A stretch of DNA of 64,000 nt. It comes from Oscillospiraceae bacterium (GTDB lineage: Bacteria > Bacillota > Clostridia > Oscillospirales > Oscillospiraceae). Under the pieces are notes generated by a model. It made no database searches. It was not told the origin of the DNA and saw only the letters and a list, made by a program, of their open reading frames with translations. Position numbers and translations under genes: made by a program. The first letter of the stretch is position 1, and every line of letters starts with the position of its first letter. Where the stretch lies: the NCBI GenBank assembly GCA_015068325.1, contig SVKQ01000020.1:1-64000 (forward strand), given 5' to 3'. Of this stretch, positions 14,154 through 22,831 are shown one piece after another.

Positions 14154-16628
14154 TCAATAGTGCTTCACAAAGCCGCTCAAAAGCCAGGCGGGCAACAGCC
14201 ACAGTGCCTGGAACACCAGCATCCGCAGGGGGTCCAGCAGGCTGAAGGCACCCACACCGGTGAAGTAGTAGCTCAGCAGCAGGCCGCACAGGCCGCCCAG
14301 ATACGCCAGCGCTGTGGCGCTCCGCACGGCGCGCACCATGCGGCGGCTGCCCACCGCCGTCTCTGCAAAGGGCATGAGTCCCTCCCGGTAGATGACGGCG
14401 CCGGAGCGCTCCGCCGTCTCCCGGCTCAGGTCCGACAGGGCCAGCCGGGTGGACACGTCCGGGTATACCGGCTTCACGTCCAGATTGAAGCGGCGGCGCA
14501 GCAGGCCCGGCGTGATGTTGCAGCTGCGTACCGCAAGCACCGGTTCGATTCGGTTGCGGCGCATGGCCCGCAGCGCCCACTCCACGTTGCGGGAGGGCTG
14601 GTACTTGATGGCGAAGATGGCGATCAGCGCGCCATCCACCGCCAGGAAGACGCCGGTCTTCAGCTTCAGCTCCTGGGGCAGCGTCACGTGGGTCTTGCGC
14701 ATGAAGTAGGCGCTGCCCATGGTCACGCTCTCACCGTGGATGGTACCGCCAACGCCGCCCTCCTCGTAATAGTGCAGATCCTCCACCGCCATATGGACGC
14801 CGCCTTCGGCGGTCAGCAGCTGTTCGAACAGCGGCTGCAGCTGACTGTGGCAGGCCTGGGTCATGCTGGCGGCATAGGACACCACCTTGCCGATCTCCTC
14901 GCCGTAGACCTTCAGGCCGTTGAGGCCCACCGTCCCGGGTGGGAACAGATCGTCATCCGTCACTACCATGCGGCGGGAGCGGCTCACCGCCCGCGCCCCC
15001 TGATAACCGGCCACGGCGCTGCCGCTCTTGACCAGACGCTGGTTCAGATATTTCAACGGCAGCGTGCCCGTCAGCGGCAGAGCCAGGGGCAGTCCGGCCA
15101 CCAGCAGCACAGACCAGACCCACAACAGGTGCGCCCCGCCCTCCCGGGAGAGGGTCACCACGCCAGCCAGTACCGTGGCCGCCGCCAGATACAGCGGCAC
15201 CAGGATTGACTGCCACTTGCGGGCGGGGTCCTCCCGCCCGGAGATCTGATAAAACCCCTTCAGCGTACCCTGTTGCTTGCAGGCCCCGGCGGCGGTGAGG
15301 GACACGGCGTAGGGCGGCACGCCGCCGATGTCTGCCAGGCGGAAGGCCTCGCGCCGGGCATCAGACCGCAACAGCAACCCCAACTGGCACAGCCAGATCA
15401 GCGCAGCGGCCGGGGCGGCAAAGGGGGTCTGTCCCCCGGTGCGGCCCGACACGCCGTACACGCAGTCGGCCAGCACCACCAGCGTGGTGAGGCAGGCTGC
15501 TGCTTCACAGTTTACGCGGCCTCGTTGCAGCCGCTCCAGCATCTCCTTCCAGACAGGCAGCGCCAGCACCGCCGTGACCAGCAGCAGCGCACCCGGCACC
15601 GCATACTGCAGCATCGGCGTCTGCCGCCACAGGCCGTCCAGTGCGCCGGCGGCATCCAGCACCGTCCACAGCGCCAGCACCGCGGCGGGCACCGCCGACA
15701 GCACTGCGTGGCGGTGCAGCCGCTTGCAGCGGCGCTTTTCCTCGCGAGCCGCCTGCTCCATATCCGGCTCCGGCTCCTCCTGGACCCGCTCCGGCTCATA
15801 TGCCGGTTCCTCCCACAGGGCGTCGCCCTCTTCTCTCTTCCTTTGCGCTGTCAGCGCGGCCAGTCTCTCCCGTCCGTCCTCCAACGCCTCTTTGATCCGC
15901 CGACCCAGCGGGGCGGGACGGTCCAGGATGGCGTCGTCCTCGTCCAGCACGGATTCCACCGTCTGGGACATGACCTGCTCCAGCGCCACCTCATGCATCC
16001 CCTCCGGCTCCTCGGGGAACACAGGAAATGGATCCGCCGGCTGCTCCGGCTCATCCGCCCCGCCGCGGCCACCCTGCACCACCTGCAGTGCGGGCCGTTC
16101 CCAGCCGGCGGGCAGCTCCGGCTCACGCTCCGGCGCAGGGGCCTTCTCCGCCCTGGGCGGCTCCGGCTCTCGGCGTGCAGACTGTTCCTCGCGGACCGGC
16201 TCTTCCCTCTTCCGGATGGCCGGTTTCTCCCGGGGCGTCAGCTTGATCTCCGCGCGCTTCTCCGGTCCCATGACCTTTTCCACGTTGGCGGCTACCGCCC
16301 GGCGCAGCCGCTGGGTGTCCAGCAGCGACGGATCCCCGATCACCGGCGCTTTGGGCTCCGGCTCCGCCGCCGCAGCCGGTTCCGGCTCGCTCTCCGGCTC
16401 CTCCGGGATATGGGCGGACCCTTCCGGCTCCGGGACAGGTTCCGGTTTCTCCGGGGCAGGGACGGGCTCTTCCGGTTCCTCCGGAGCAGGCTCCGCCGCA
16501 CCCTGGCCGAATTCGGCCAGGATGGATTCCAGAGAGTACTCCTCCCCCTCCACAGGCTTCACGCCCCGCAGGAGACGGCCCGTCTCCGTCAGTGTCTGAT
16601 ACAGCTCATCGTCGGTGTAGTTGCTCAT
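14154..16628 (-). CDS. Degenerate P-type-ATPase-like membrane protein with acidic Pro/Glu-rich N-terminus
   Basis: This 824-residue protein starts with a short conserved-looking segment (about 1-40), then about 260 residues rich in Pro, Glu and Arg that look disordered. Helix pairs lie near 306-360 and 372-421. Two more at 472-524 run into GLPLALPL, in place of the CPC or SPC of helix M4. Next comes KSGSAVAGYQGARAVSRSR, laid out as in P-type ATPases, but the DKTGT loop reads DDDLFPPGT (558-566). A later GESVTMGSAYFM resembles the nucleotide domain. The TGDN position reads VRSCN (about 700-704), and two helices end the protein. Fold from pattern only; catalysis looks lost, so a pseudo-enzyme is inferred. 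It lies 16 bases after rlmB. Confidence 0.7.
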   Translation of the reverse strand: MSNYTDDELYQTLTETGRLLRGVKPVEGEEYSLESILAEFGQGAAEPAPEEPEEPVPAPEKPEPVPEPEGSAHIPEEPESEPEPAAAAEPEPKAPVIGDPSLLDTQRLRRAVAANVEKVMGPEKRAEIKLTPREKPAIRKREEPVREEQSARREPEPPRAEKAPAPEREPELPAGWERPALQVVQGGRGGADEPEQPADPFPVFPEEPEGMHEVALEQVMSQTVESVLDEDDAILDRPAPLGRRIKEALEDGRERLAALTAQRKREEGDALWEEPAYEPERVQEEPEPDMEQAAREEKRRCKRLHRHAVLSAVPAAVLALWTVLDAAGALDGLWRQTPMLQYAVPGALLLVTAVLALPVWKEMLERLQRGRVNCEAAACLTTLVVLADCVYGVSGRTGGQTPFAAPAAALIWLCQLGLLLRSDARREAFRLADIGGVPPYAVSLTAAGACKQQGTLKGFYQISGREDPARKWQSILVPLYLAAATVLAGVVTLSREGGAHLLWVWSVLLVAGLPLALPLTGTLPLKYLNQRLVKSGSAVAGYQGARAVSRSRRMVVTDDDLFPPGTVGLNGLKVYGEEIGKVVSYAASMTQACHSQLQPLFEQLLTAEGGVHMAVEDLHYYEEGGVGGTIHGESVTMGSAYFMRKTHVTLPQELKLKTGVFLAVDGALIAIFAIKYQPSRNVEWALRAMRRNRIEPVLAVRSCNITPGLLRRRFNLDVKPVYPDVSTRLALSDLSRETAERSGAVIYREGLMPFAETAVGSRRMVRAVRSATALAYLGGLCGLLLSYYFTGVGAFSLLDPLRMLVFQALWLLPAWLLSGFVKHY

Positions 16629-16644
16629 ATATCGTCCTGTCTCT

Positions 16645-17418
16645 CTATTGCCGCCGGCGCACAGCCTCGTACAGCAGGATGGCCGCCGCCGCGGACGCGT
16701 TCAGGGAGGATATCCTCCCCCGCATGGGGATGCTCACCAGAAAATCGCAGTTTTCCGCCACCAGGCGGCTCATGCCGTCGCCCTCCGAGCCGATAACAAT
16801 GGCCGCCGGTCCCCGCAGATCGGCGTCGTAGAGGGAGGTGGTGCCATCGGCCGCCGTGCCGAATACCCATACGCCCTGCTTCTTCAGCTCCTGCAGCGTG
16901 GCGGAGAGGTTAGCCACCCGGGCCACCGGTACATAGCTGACGGCGCCGGCGCTGGTCTTGGCCACGACAGCGGTCAGCCCGGCGCTGCGGCGCTTTGGGA
17001 TGATGACCCCGTGGGCACCGGCACACTCGGCGGTGCGCAGGATCGCCCCCAGATTGTGGGGGTCGGAAATCTCGTCGCACACCACGATCAGCGGCGGCTC
17101 ACCCTTTTCGGCGGCGGCATCCAGAATGGACTGCACGCTGACATATTCCCGCACTGCCGCCAGTGCGATGACGCCCTGGTGGGCGTGGGTGCGGGACATC
17201 GCGTCCAGTTTGCGCCGGTCCGCCTCCACCACCACGACACCCGCCTCCCGTGCCCGGGAGGCGATGTGGCCCAGGGTCTTGTCGGTGTCGCCCCTAGCCA
17301 GATAGATCTTGTCGATGGCCGTGCCGGTGCGCAGCGCCTCGATGACGGCGTTGCGTCCCTCGATGATGCCGTCCGCATCGGCCTGAAGCGCGGCGCGGCG
17401 ATCACTGTTGTCTCTCAT
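16645..17418 (-). CDS. rlmB: 23S rRNA (guanosine-2'-O)-methyltransferase RlmB, TrmH family
   Basis: This 257-residue SpoU/TrmH-family enzyme methylates the ribose of a guanosine in 23S rRNA. It has an N-terminal substrate-binding domain (GRNAVIEALRTG region) and the knotted SAM domain with the three family motifs: DEISDPHNLGAILRTAE, then IVIGSEGDGMSRL, then IPMRGRISSLNASAAAAI. I start at the ATG at 17418 (MRDNSDRR), nine bases after GGAGGGAG; a TTG two codons upstream is too close to the ribosome site. It is the first gene of an operon with the degenerate P-type-ATPase-like gene and is divergent from ftsH. Confidence 0.92.
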   Translation of the reverse strand: MRDNSDRRAALQADADGIIEGRNAVIEALRTGTAIDKIYLARGDTDKTLGHIASRAREAGVVVVEADRRKLDAMSRTHAHQGVIALAAVREYVSVQSILDAAAEKGEPPLIVVCDEISDPHNLGAILRTAECAGAHGVIIPKRRSAGLTAVVAKTSAGAVSYVPVARVANLSATLQELKKQGVWVFGTAADGTTSLYDADLRGPAAIVIGSEGDGMSRLVAENCDFLVSIPMRGRISSLNASAAAAILLYEAVRRRQ

Positions 17419-17461
17419 GGGCAAATGCTCCCTCCCGGTGGGGAAATCTCATACGGCAATA

Positions 17462-17490
17462 AGTATACCATGTTTTTCCCGCAAGATAAA
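17462..17490 (-). promoter_or_regulatory. Possible promoter of rlmB
   Basis: The minus strand has -35 TTTATC (17485-17490), a 17-bp spacer and -10 TATACT (17462-17467). It is a moderate match about 45 bases before the rlmB start. Confidence 0.5.
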
Positions 17491-17534
17491 GCGCCCTTCA
17501 TAGAAATTTTACAGAAAATTCGACCGCGCGCCGC

Positions 17535-17563
17535 TTGTGAGTTTCTTATTTCTATGGTATACT
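17535..17563 (+). promoter_or_regulatory. Promoter of ftsH
   Basis: The plus strand has -35 TTGTGA (17535-17540), a 17-bp spacer and -10 TATACT (17558-17563). The ftsH leader is about 80 bases and includes a small ggcgccggggcgcc inverted repeat near 17610-17622. Confidence 0.75.
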
Positions 17564-17648
17564 GACACATACTTGCGGAGTTTCCGCCAAATACTGCGTC
17601 ATATACCAGGCGCCGGGGCGCCGATGACATAGTGGAAGGAGATCTCAC

Positions 17649-19808
17649 ATGGATCCCAACAACAAGGACAACAAGAACGGCAGGCCGAACCGCAGCATGC
17701 GGGGCATCCTGACCCTCATCACCTGGGCTGTCGTCCTGACGGTGATATTCAACTATATCAACGCTTACACCAGGAACGACTCCAACCGCTCCACCAGTTA
17801 CGAGATCAAATACAGCGATTTCGTGCAGATCGTGAAGGAGGACAGCGCCGAAAGCGTGGTGTTCAAGGACGGCACCATCTATCTGACGCCGAAGGACAGC
17901 TATGTCTACACCGATGAGGATGGCAAGACCTACTCCAGCACCGATGACAAGAAGCTGACGCTCTACACCGTAGAGCTCTATAACCCCGACCTGCTGTCCC
18001 TGCTGGAGGAGCATGGCGTGGAGTACACCGCGCCCTATGAGGCGCAGCTGAGCCCCATTCTGGTGTTCATGATCAACTATATCCTGCCCACCGTCATCAT
18101 GGTCGGTCTGTTCATGCTGCTGTTCCGTTTTATCAGCAAAAGCAGCGGCGGCATCGGCGGCATCGGCAACGTGGGCAAGTCCAACGCCAAGGTCTATATG
18201 GAGAAGTCCACCGGCGTCACCTTCCGGGATGTGGCCGGCCAGGACGAGGCCAAGGAGAGTCTGGAGGAGATCATCGACTTCCTCCACAACCCCGGCAAAT
18301 ACACCGCCATCGGCGCCAAGCTGCCCAAGGGCGCACTGCTGGTGGGTTCCCCCGGCACCGGTAAGACACTGCTGGCCAAGGCTGTGGCCGGCGAAGCGGG
18401 CGTTCCCTTCTTCTCCATCTCCGGCTCCGACTTTGTGGAGATGTTCGTGGGTGTGGGCGCCAGCCGCGTGCGCGACCTGTTCAAGGAGGCCGCCAAGGTG
18501 GCTCCCTGCATCATCTTCATCGACGAGATCGACACCATCGGCAAGAGCCGTGACGGCGGCCGCTTCGGCGGCAACGACGAGCGGGAGCAGACGCTGAACC
18601 AGCTGCTGGCGGAACTGGACGGCTTTGACCCCAGCAAGGGTGTCATCGTCCTGGGTGCCACCAACCGCCCCGAGGTGCTGGACAAGGCGTTGCTGCGTCC
18701 CGGCCGCTTCGACCGGCGCATCACCGTGGACCGGCCCAACCTGGCCGGCCGTCTGGCCACGCTGCAGGTACACACCCGCAACATCCATCTGGCTGAGGAC
18801 GTGGACCTGGAGAAGATCGCCCAGGCCACTGCCGGCACCGTGGGTGCCGATCTGGCCAACCTGGTCAACGAGGCCGCCCTACGGGCCGTGCGCCACGGAC
18901 GCCACGCCGTGAATCAGAACGACCTGCTGGCCGCCTTTGAGGTGGTCATCGCCGGCAGTGAGAAAAAGGGCACCGTCATCACCGACGAGGAAAAGCGTAT
19001 CATCGCCTACCACGAGGTGGGCCACGCGCTGGTGGCGGCCCGGCAGAAGAACGCCCAGCCTGTGTCCAAGATCACCATCGTGCCCCACACCCAGGGCGCG
19101 TTGGGCTATACGCTCCACCTGCCGGAGGAGGAGAAGTTCCTCCTGTCCAAAGAGGACATCCTGGCGGAGATCCGCACGCTGCTGGCCGGCCGCTCCAGCG
19201 AGGAGATCGTGTGCAACACCATGACCTCCGGCGCCGCCAACGACATCGAGCGCGCCACCGAGATGGCCCGCAACCTGGTGGCCCGCTTCGGCATGACCGA
19301 AGAGTTCGACATGATGGCCCTGGGCACCATCCAGAACCAGTATCTGGACGGCACCTACTCCATGGTCTGCGCCCAGGAGACGTATGCCGCGGCGGACCGG
19401 GCCACCATCGCCATCATCCGCCAGTGCCACGAGGAGGCCCGCCAGATTCTGCGGGACAACCGGGAGCTGCTGGACCAGATCGCCGCCTATCTGTTGAAGA
19501 AGGAGACCATCACCGGCCAGGAGATGATGGCCATCATCGAGGGCCGGGACCCCGAGACGGTGGATAACTACGGCGCCACGAAAGAGGACGGCGGGCAGAA
19601 GCTGTTCCGTCCCTCTGTGCCCGACGTGATCGAGGCACCGGCCAAGCACATCCACATCACCTCCGAGCCCATTCCCATGCCGGAGCTGCCGGAGGAGCCC
19701 GCCGGGGAGACGCCGGAGACCGCCCCCGCCGGGGAGGAGCCTCCTGCCGGGCAGACGCCCGCCGAGGATAGCCCTAACAACAAACCGGAACAGAAACCGG
19801 AGGCGTAA
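17649..19808 (+). CDS. ftsH: ATP-dependent zinc metalloprotease FtsH
   Basis: This 719-residue membrane protease has two N-terminal membrane helices (about 18-38 and 138-160) flanking an extracytoplasmic domain. The AAA domain has Walker A GSPGTGKT, Walker B IIFIDEID and the second region of homology ending RPGRFDRR. The M41 peptidase follows, with zinc site HEVGH. FtsH forms a hexamer that degrades unfolded or regulatory membrane and cytosolic proteins. The last 60 or so residues form an unusual Pro/Glu/Ala-rich tail. It is monocistronic, with promoter at 17535 and terminator at 19836, and divergent from rlmB. Confidence 0.96.
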   Translation: MDPNNKDNKNGRPNRSMRGILTLITWAVVLTVIFNYINAYTRNDSNRSTSYEIKYSDFVQIVKEDSAESVVFKDGTIYLTPKDSYVYTDEDGKTYSSTDDKKLTLYTVELYNPDLLSLLEEHGVEYTAPYEAQLSPILVFMINYILPTVIMVGLFMLLFRFISKSSGGIGGIGNVGKSNAKVYMEKSTGVTFRDVAGQDEAKESLEEIIDFLHNPGKYTAIGAKLPKGALLVGSPGTGKTLLAKAVAGEAGVPFFSISGSDFVEMFVGVGASRVRDLFKEAAKVAPCIIFIDEIDTIGKSRDGGRFGGNDEREQTLNQLLAELDGFDPSKGVIVLGATNRPEVLDKALLRPGRFDRRITVDRPNLAGRLATLQVHTRNIHLAEDVDLEKIAQATAGTVGADLANLVNEAALRAVRHGRHAVNQNDLLAAFEVVIAGSEKKGTVITDEEKRIIAYHEVGHALVAARQKNAQPVSKITIVPHTQGALGYTLHLPEEEKFLLSKEDILAEIRTLLAGRSSEEIVCNTMTSGAANDIERATEMARNLVARFGMTEEFDMMALGTIQNQYLDGTYSMVCAQETYAAADRATIAIIRQCHEEARQILRDNRELLDQIAAYLLKKETITGQEMMAIIEGRDPETVDNYGATKEDGGQKLFRPSVPDVIEAPAKHIHITSEPIPMPELPEEPAGETPETAPAGEEPPAGQTPAEDSPNNKPEQKPEA

Positions 19809-19835
19809 AGGCCTGCCGCAACTGAATGACACAGC

Positions 19836-19864
19836 GGGAGGCCCGTCACGGGCCTCCCACTCTT
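19836..19864 (+). terminator. Terminator after ftsH
   Basis: A perfect 9-bp stem gggaggccc/gggcctccc (19836-19844 with 19850-19858) is followed by a short T-rich stretch. Confidence 0.75.
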
Positions 19865-19880
19865 TCGCCGGATCTTCCTC

Positions 19881-19909
19881 TTGTGAAATCCGGCCGGCCG
19901 TGTTACAAT
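19881..19909 (+). promoter_or_regulatory. Promoter of tRNA-Leu
   Basis: The plus strand has -35 TTGTGA (19881-19886), a 17-bp GC-rich spacer and -10 TACAAT (19904-19909). The -10 box is ten bases before the tRNA 5' end. Confidence 0.75.
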
Positions 19910-19919
19910 AGCGGCGCAC

Positions 19920-20002
19920 GCGGGTATGGCGGAACTGGCAGACGCGCTGGATTTAGGTTCCAGTGGACAACCGTGTGGGTTCGAATCCCACTACCCGTAC
20001 CA
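19920..20002 (+). tRNA. tRNA-Leu (anticodon TAG)
   Basis: This 83-base class II tRNA has acceptor stem GCGGGTA paired with TACCCGT, anticodon loop ATTTAGG with TAG, a short variable arm, T-arm GTTCGAAT and encoded CCA. It is a single-gene unit with its own promoter and a terminator at 20004. Confidence 0.95.
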
Positions 20003-20003
20003 C

Positions 20004-20042
20004 GTCGTCGCAAGCTGCATATCGCTTGCGGCGACTTTTTTA
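20004..20042 (+). terminator. Terminator after tRNA-Leu
   Basis: A 12-bp stem (20004-20015 with 20024-20035, one G-T pair) is followed by seven T. The remaining gap 20043-20146 holds nothing I recognise. Confidence 0.85.
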
Positions 20043-20146
20043 TGCTTTGCATCAAAAAGCCACCCCGTCCTCATTCCGCTGCTTCTCCTTTTCCCCACGC
20101 GGCCTGCTGCACCGGGTTCACGCAGGACCCGATTTTAAAGTGCAGG

Positions 20147-20195
20147 ACAGATAAAAGGGGACGCGCGGCATAACCGCGCGTCCCCTTTTATCTGT
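20147..20195 (-). terminator. 22-bp perfect hairpin after rubredoxin
   Basis: Perfect arms of 22 bp (20147-20168 and 20174-20195) enclose a five-base loop just downstream of the rubredoxin stop. The outer part of the stem is A/T-rich and can act as the T-tract in either direction. Confidence 0.75.
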
Positions 20196-20199
20196 TTCC

Positions 20200-20355
20200 T
20201 TACGCCTTGGTGAAATCGCTCTTGTTCAGGCCGCACACCGGGCAGACCCAGCTGTCGGGGATGGCCTCGAAGGGGGTACCGGGAGCGATACCGCTGTCGG
20301 GATCGCCGACGGCAGGATCATACTCATAGCCGCAGGGACATACATACTTGTCCAT
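20200..20355 (-). CDS. Rubredoxin
   Basis: This 51-residue protein has the two iron-binding knuckles of rubredoxin. The first is CPCGY rather than the usual CxxCG, with cysteines at 6 and 8; the second is normal, CPVCG, with cysteines at 38 and 41. The core [20 protein letters not shown] and the SWVCP lead-in are typical. It carries electrons at a mononuclear iron centre in the cytoplasm and, from context, probably serves the rubrerythrin encoded 12 bases upstream. The start has GAGGAGA five bases ahead, inside the gap after the rubrerythrin stop. Confidence 0.9.
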   Translation of the reverse strand: MDKYVCPCGYEYDPAVGDPDSGIAPGTPFEAIPDSWVCPVCGLNKSDFTKA

Positions 20356-20367
20356 CGTGATCTCCTC

Positions 20368-20934
20368 TTACTTGAAATAGCGCTCCAGCAGGCCCTTGAA
20401 CGCTTTGCCGTGTCTTGCCTCGTCGCGGGCCATCTCATGGATGGTGTCGTGAAGAGCGTCCAGGTTATACTTCTTGCACAGCTTGGCCAGGTCGGTCTTG
20501 CCCTGGGTGGCGCCATTCTCGGCGTCCACGCGCATGGCCAGATTTTTCTTGGTGGAGTCGGTGATCACCTCGCCCAGCAGCTCGGCGAACTTGGCGGCGT
20601 GCTCGGCCTCCTCCAGGCCGGCCTTCTCCCAGTACAGGCCGATCTCGGGATAGCCCTCGCGATGGGCCACGCGGGCCATGGCCAGATACATGCCCACCTC
20701 GGAGCACTCGGCTTCAAAGTTGGAGCGCAAACCGGCAATGATCTCCTGCTGCACCTCCTCGGGCACATCGGCGCCGAAGCTCTTGCCGACGCCCACCACG
20801 TGCTCGGCGGCCCAGCTCTGCTCGGCAGCCTGCAGCACAAACTTCTCAGCGGGGACCTTACACACGGGGCAGCGCTCGGGAGGTGTGTCTCCCTCATGGA
20901 CATAGCCGCATACGGAACATACCCATTTCTTCAT
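20368..20934 (-). CDS. Reverse rubrerythrin (NADH peroxidase family)
   Basis: This 188-residue protein begins with a rubredoxin-like iron site ([10 protein letters not shown], then CPVCKVP) and continues into a ferritin-like four-helix domain with diiron ligands ([17 protein letters not shown], later [10 protein letters not shown]). The domain order, rubredoxin first, is that of reverse rubrerythrins, which reduce hydrogen peroxide and oxygen in clostridia. I start at 20934 (MKKWVC) because GGAGGAAAG precedes it. It forms an operon with the rubredoxin 12 bases downstream, a likely electron donor. A -10 TATAAT lies in the minus-strand leader near 21002-21007. Confidence 0.92.
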   Translation of the reverse strand: MKKWVCSVCGYVHEGDTPPERCPVCKVPAEKFVLQAAEQSWAAEHVVGVGKSFGADVPEEVQQEIIAGLRSNFEAECSEVGMYLAMARVAHREGYPEIGLYWEKAGLEEAEHAAKFAELLGEVITDSTKKNLAMRVDAENGATQGKTDLAKLCKKYNLDALHDTIHEMARDEARHGKAFKGLLERYFK

Positions 20935-21114
20935 AATATCTTTCCTCCAGTACAGAATGGTTGTTTCGCGGGACATTGCGCCCCGCCGGACTTATCGAAC
21001 TATATTATAGCATAGCTCCCGCGTCTTTGGAAAGACCCAATTTGCCCCGACATCGGGAAATCCCCCGTTCGTCCGGTTTTTGCCGGGTACGGCGGCAAAA
21101 AAGCGCCGCGGCCC

Positions 21115-21143
21115 TTGCCATCCGGGGCCCCGAAGGGTATAAT
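21115..21143 (+). promoter_or_regulatory. Promoter of the mscS operon
   Basis: The plus strand has -35 TTGCCA (21115-21120), a 17-bp spacer and a perfect -10 TATAAT (21138-21143), about 36 bases before the mscS ATG. Confidence 0.75.
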
Positions 21144-21179
21144 GGGGGCATCATATAATTTGAAAAGGAGGAACCACCC

Positions 21180-21992
21180 ATGCCTGAAAACGTGACCGAT
21201 ACGCTGAACGCATCCCTCGGCGGCCTGTCGCTGATGACGGTGCTCTACGCCCTGCTGACGCTGGTGATCTGCCTGATCGCCGTGAAGATCATTCTGACCG
21301 TCCTGCGCAAGATCCTGGGCCGCAGCAAGCTGGATACGCGGGTGGCGGGCTACATCGTCTCCGCCGCCAAGATCGTGTTGCTGGTCATCACCGTGCTCAT
21401 CGTGGCCGACCAGCTGGGCATCCCCATCACCTCCCTCATCGCGCTGCTGAGCGTACTGTCCCTGGCGGTGACGCTGGCGATCCAGACGGTGCTGTCCAAT
21501 GTGGCAGGCGGCCTGGTGATCATGGCCTCCAAGCCCTTTGCCATCGGTGACTATGTGGCCGCCGGCGGCAGCGAGGGCACCGTGGCCGAGATCCGCCTGA
21601 CCCATACCTTTCTGGACAGCCCCGCCGGCCAGCGCATCGTCCTGCCCAACGGCTCCCTGTCCGGTGAGAAGGTGGTCAACTACACCAAGCTGGGCCGCCG
21701 CCGTGTGGAGGTCACTGTGTCCGCCTCCTACGACATGCCGGTGCAGAAAGTCCGGGAGGCCATGCTGAACGCCGCCGGCCGCTGTGAGAAGGTGCTGCAG
21801 GATCCCGCCCCCGCCGTGATGGTGAGCAGCTATGGCGAGAGCAGCATCCAGTACCTCATCCACTGCTGGTGCAACGCTGCCGACTACTGGGGCGCCTATT
21901 TCCCGCTGACTGAGGAGATCAAGCGCTGCTTCGACGAGGCCGGCGTGGCCATGACCTTCAACCATCTGAACATCCACATTCTGGACAAATAA
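21180..21992 (+). CDS. Small-conductance mechanosensitive channel (MscS family)
   Basis: This 270-residue membrane protein has three N-terminal helices. The third is the pore-lining helix with the Gly/Ala-rich face (TLAIQTVLSNVAGGLVIMAS). The beta domain (PFAIGDYVAAGG, then GTVAEIRLTHTFL and LPNGSL) and the alpha/beta vestibule follow. It releases solutes on hypo-osmotic shock. A clear AAAGGAGG precedes the ATG. It leads an operon with a GlsB-like membrane protein 12 bases downstream and a gamma carbonic anhydrase after that. Confidence 0.92.
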   Translation: MPENVTDTLNASLGGLSLMTVLYALLTLVICLIAVKIILTVLRKILGRSKLDTRVAGYIVSAAKIVLLVITVLIVADQLGIPITSLIALLSVLSLAVTLAIQTVLSNVAGGLVIMASKPFAIGDYVAAGGSEGTVAEIRLTHTFLDSPAGQRIVLPNGSLSGEKVVNYTKLGRRRVEVTVSASYDMPVQKVREAMLNAAGRCEKVLQDPAPAVMVSSYGESSIQYLIHCWCNAADYWGAYFPLTEEIKRCFDEAGVAMTFNHLNIHILDK

Positions 21993-22004
21993 GGAGACCT
22001 CATC

Positions 22005-22238
22005 ATGCTTATCTCTCTGCTGCTGGGCGCCCTGATCGGCTGGATCGCCGGCAAGCTCATGGGCGCCAAGGGCGGCTTCATCCGCAACATCCTGCTTGGA
22101 CTGGCGGGTTCCGCCGTGGGCAACTATGTGGCCAGCTCTCTGGGCGTGGGTGCCACCAACTCCGTGGGCTCCATCCTCATCGGTGTGGGCGGCGCGTGCC
22201 TGGTGATCCTGGTGGGCCGCTGGCTGTTCAAAAAGTGA
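22005..22238 (+). CDS. GlsB/YeaQ/YmgE-like small membrane protein
   Basis: This 77-residue protein has the three-helix, Gly-rich pattern of the GlsB/YeaQ/YmgE family: GALIGWIAGKLMG, then ILLGLAGSAVGNYV, then ILIGVGGACLVILVGRW. Family members are stress-associated membrane proteins whose molecular role is not settled; the older transglycosylase-associated name is not evidence of activity. It sits between mscS and the gamma carbonic anhydrase with very short gaps, so it belongs to that operon. Confidence 0.85.
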   Translation: MLISLLLGALIGWIAGKLMGAKGGFIRNILLGLAGSAVGNYVASSLGVGATNSVGSILIGVGGACLVILVGRWLFKK

Positions 22239-22248
22239 GGGCCGTGCC

Positions 22249-22749
22249 ATGCTGAAAAAACCTGCGATCGATCCCTCCGCCTTCGTGGCGCCCAACGCCG
22301 CCGTACTGGGTGACGTGACGCTGGGTGCCGGGTGCAGCGTGTTCTTCGGTGCGGTGGTCCGGGCCGAGTACGACGCCATCACCGTGGGGGAGCATACCAA
22401 CATCCAGGACAACTGTGTACTCCATGTGGACGAAGGATTTCCCATGCATATCGGACGGGACGTCACTGTAGGCCACGGCGCCATCCTGCACGGCTGCACC
22501 GTGGGGGACAACAGCCTCATCGGCATGGGCGCCATCGTCCTCAACGGGGCGGTAATCGGCCGGAACTGCATCGTGGGCGCCGGCGCGCTGGTGCCCCAGA
22601 ACGCCGTGATCCCCGACGGATCGCTGGCGGTGGGTTTTCCCGCCAAGGTGCGCCGCGCCGTGACGGAGGAAGAAATCGCCGCCAATGCCGACAGCGCCGC
22701 CGGCTATGTAGAAGAGGCACAGGTATACCGGGCGGAGCTGGGCAAATAA
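22249..22749 (+). CDS. Gamma-class carbonic anhydrase family protein
   Basis: This 166-residue protein is a left-handed beta-helix of the gamma carbonic anhydrase/YrdA-PaaY family. Hexapeptide repeats run through most of its length. The three metal-binding histidines of the family are in place at about 59, 76 and 81 (VLHVD, VGHGAILHG). The C-terminal helix is present. Activity as a carbonic anhydrase is not certain for this subgroup. It is third in the mscS operon, 10 bases after the GlsB-like gene. Confidence 0.9.
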   Translation: MLKKPAIDPSAFVAPNAAVLGDVTLGAGCSVFFGAVVRAEYDAITVGEHTNIQDNCVLHVDEGFPMHIGRDVTVGHGAILHGCTVGDNSLIGMGAIVLNGAVIGRNCIVGAGALVPQNAVIPDGSLAVGFPAKVRRAVTEEEIAANADSAAGYVEEAQVYRAELGK

Positions 22750-22796
22750 AAAGCGATCCCCGGGGGCCGCTGCAGGTCGTCCGTCATACTGAAAAT

Positions 22797-22824
22797 GGAG
22801 CCGCGGACTGTTGTCCGCGGCTCC
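22797..22824. terminator. Terminator between convergent genes
   Basis: Perfect 11-bp arms (22797-22807 with 22814-22824) separate the gamma carbonic anhydrase operon from the convergent uridine phosphorylase gene. A T-rich stretch follows on the plus strand. Confidence 0.75.
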
Positions 22825-22831
22825 CCTGCTT

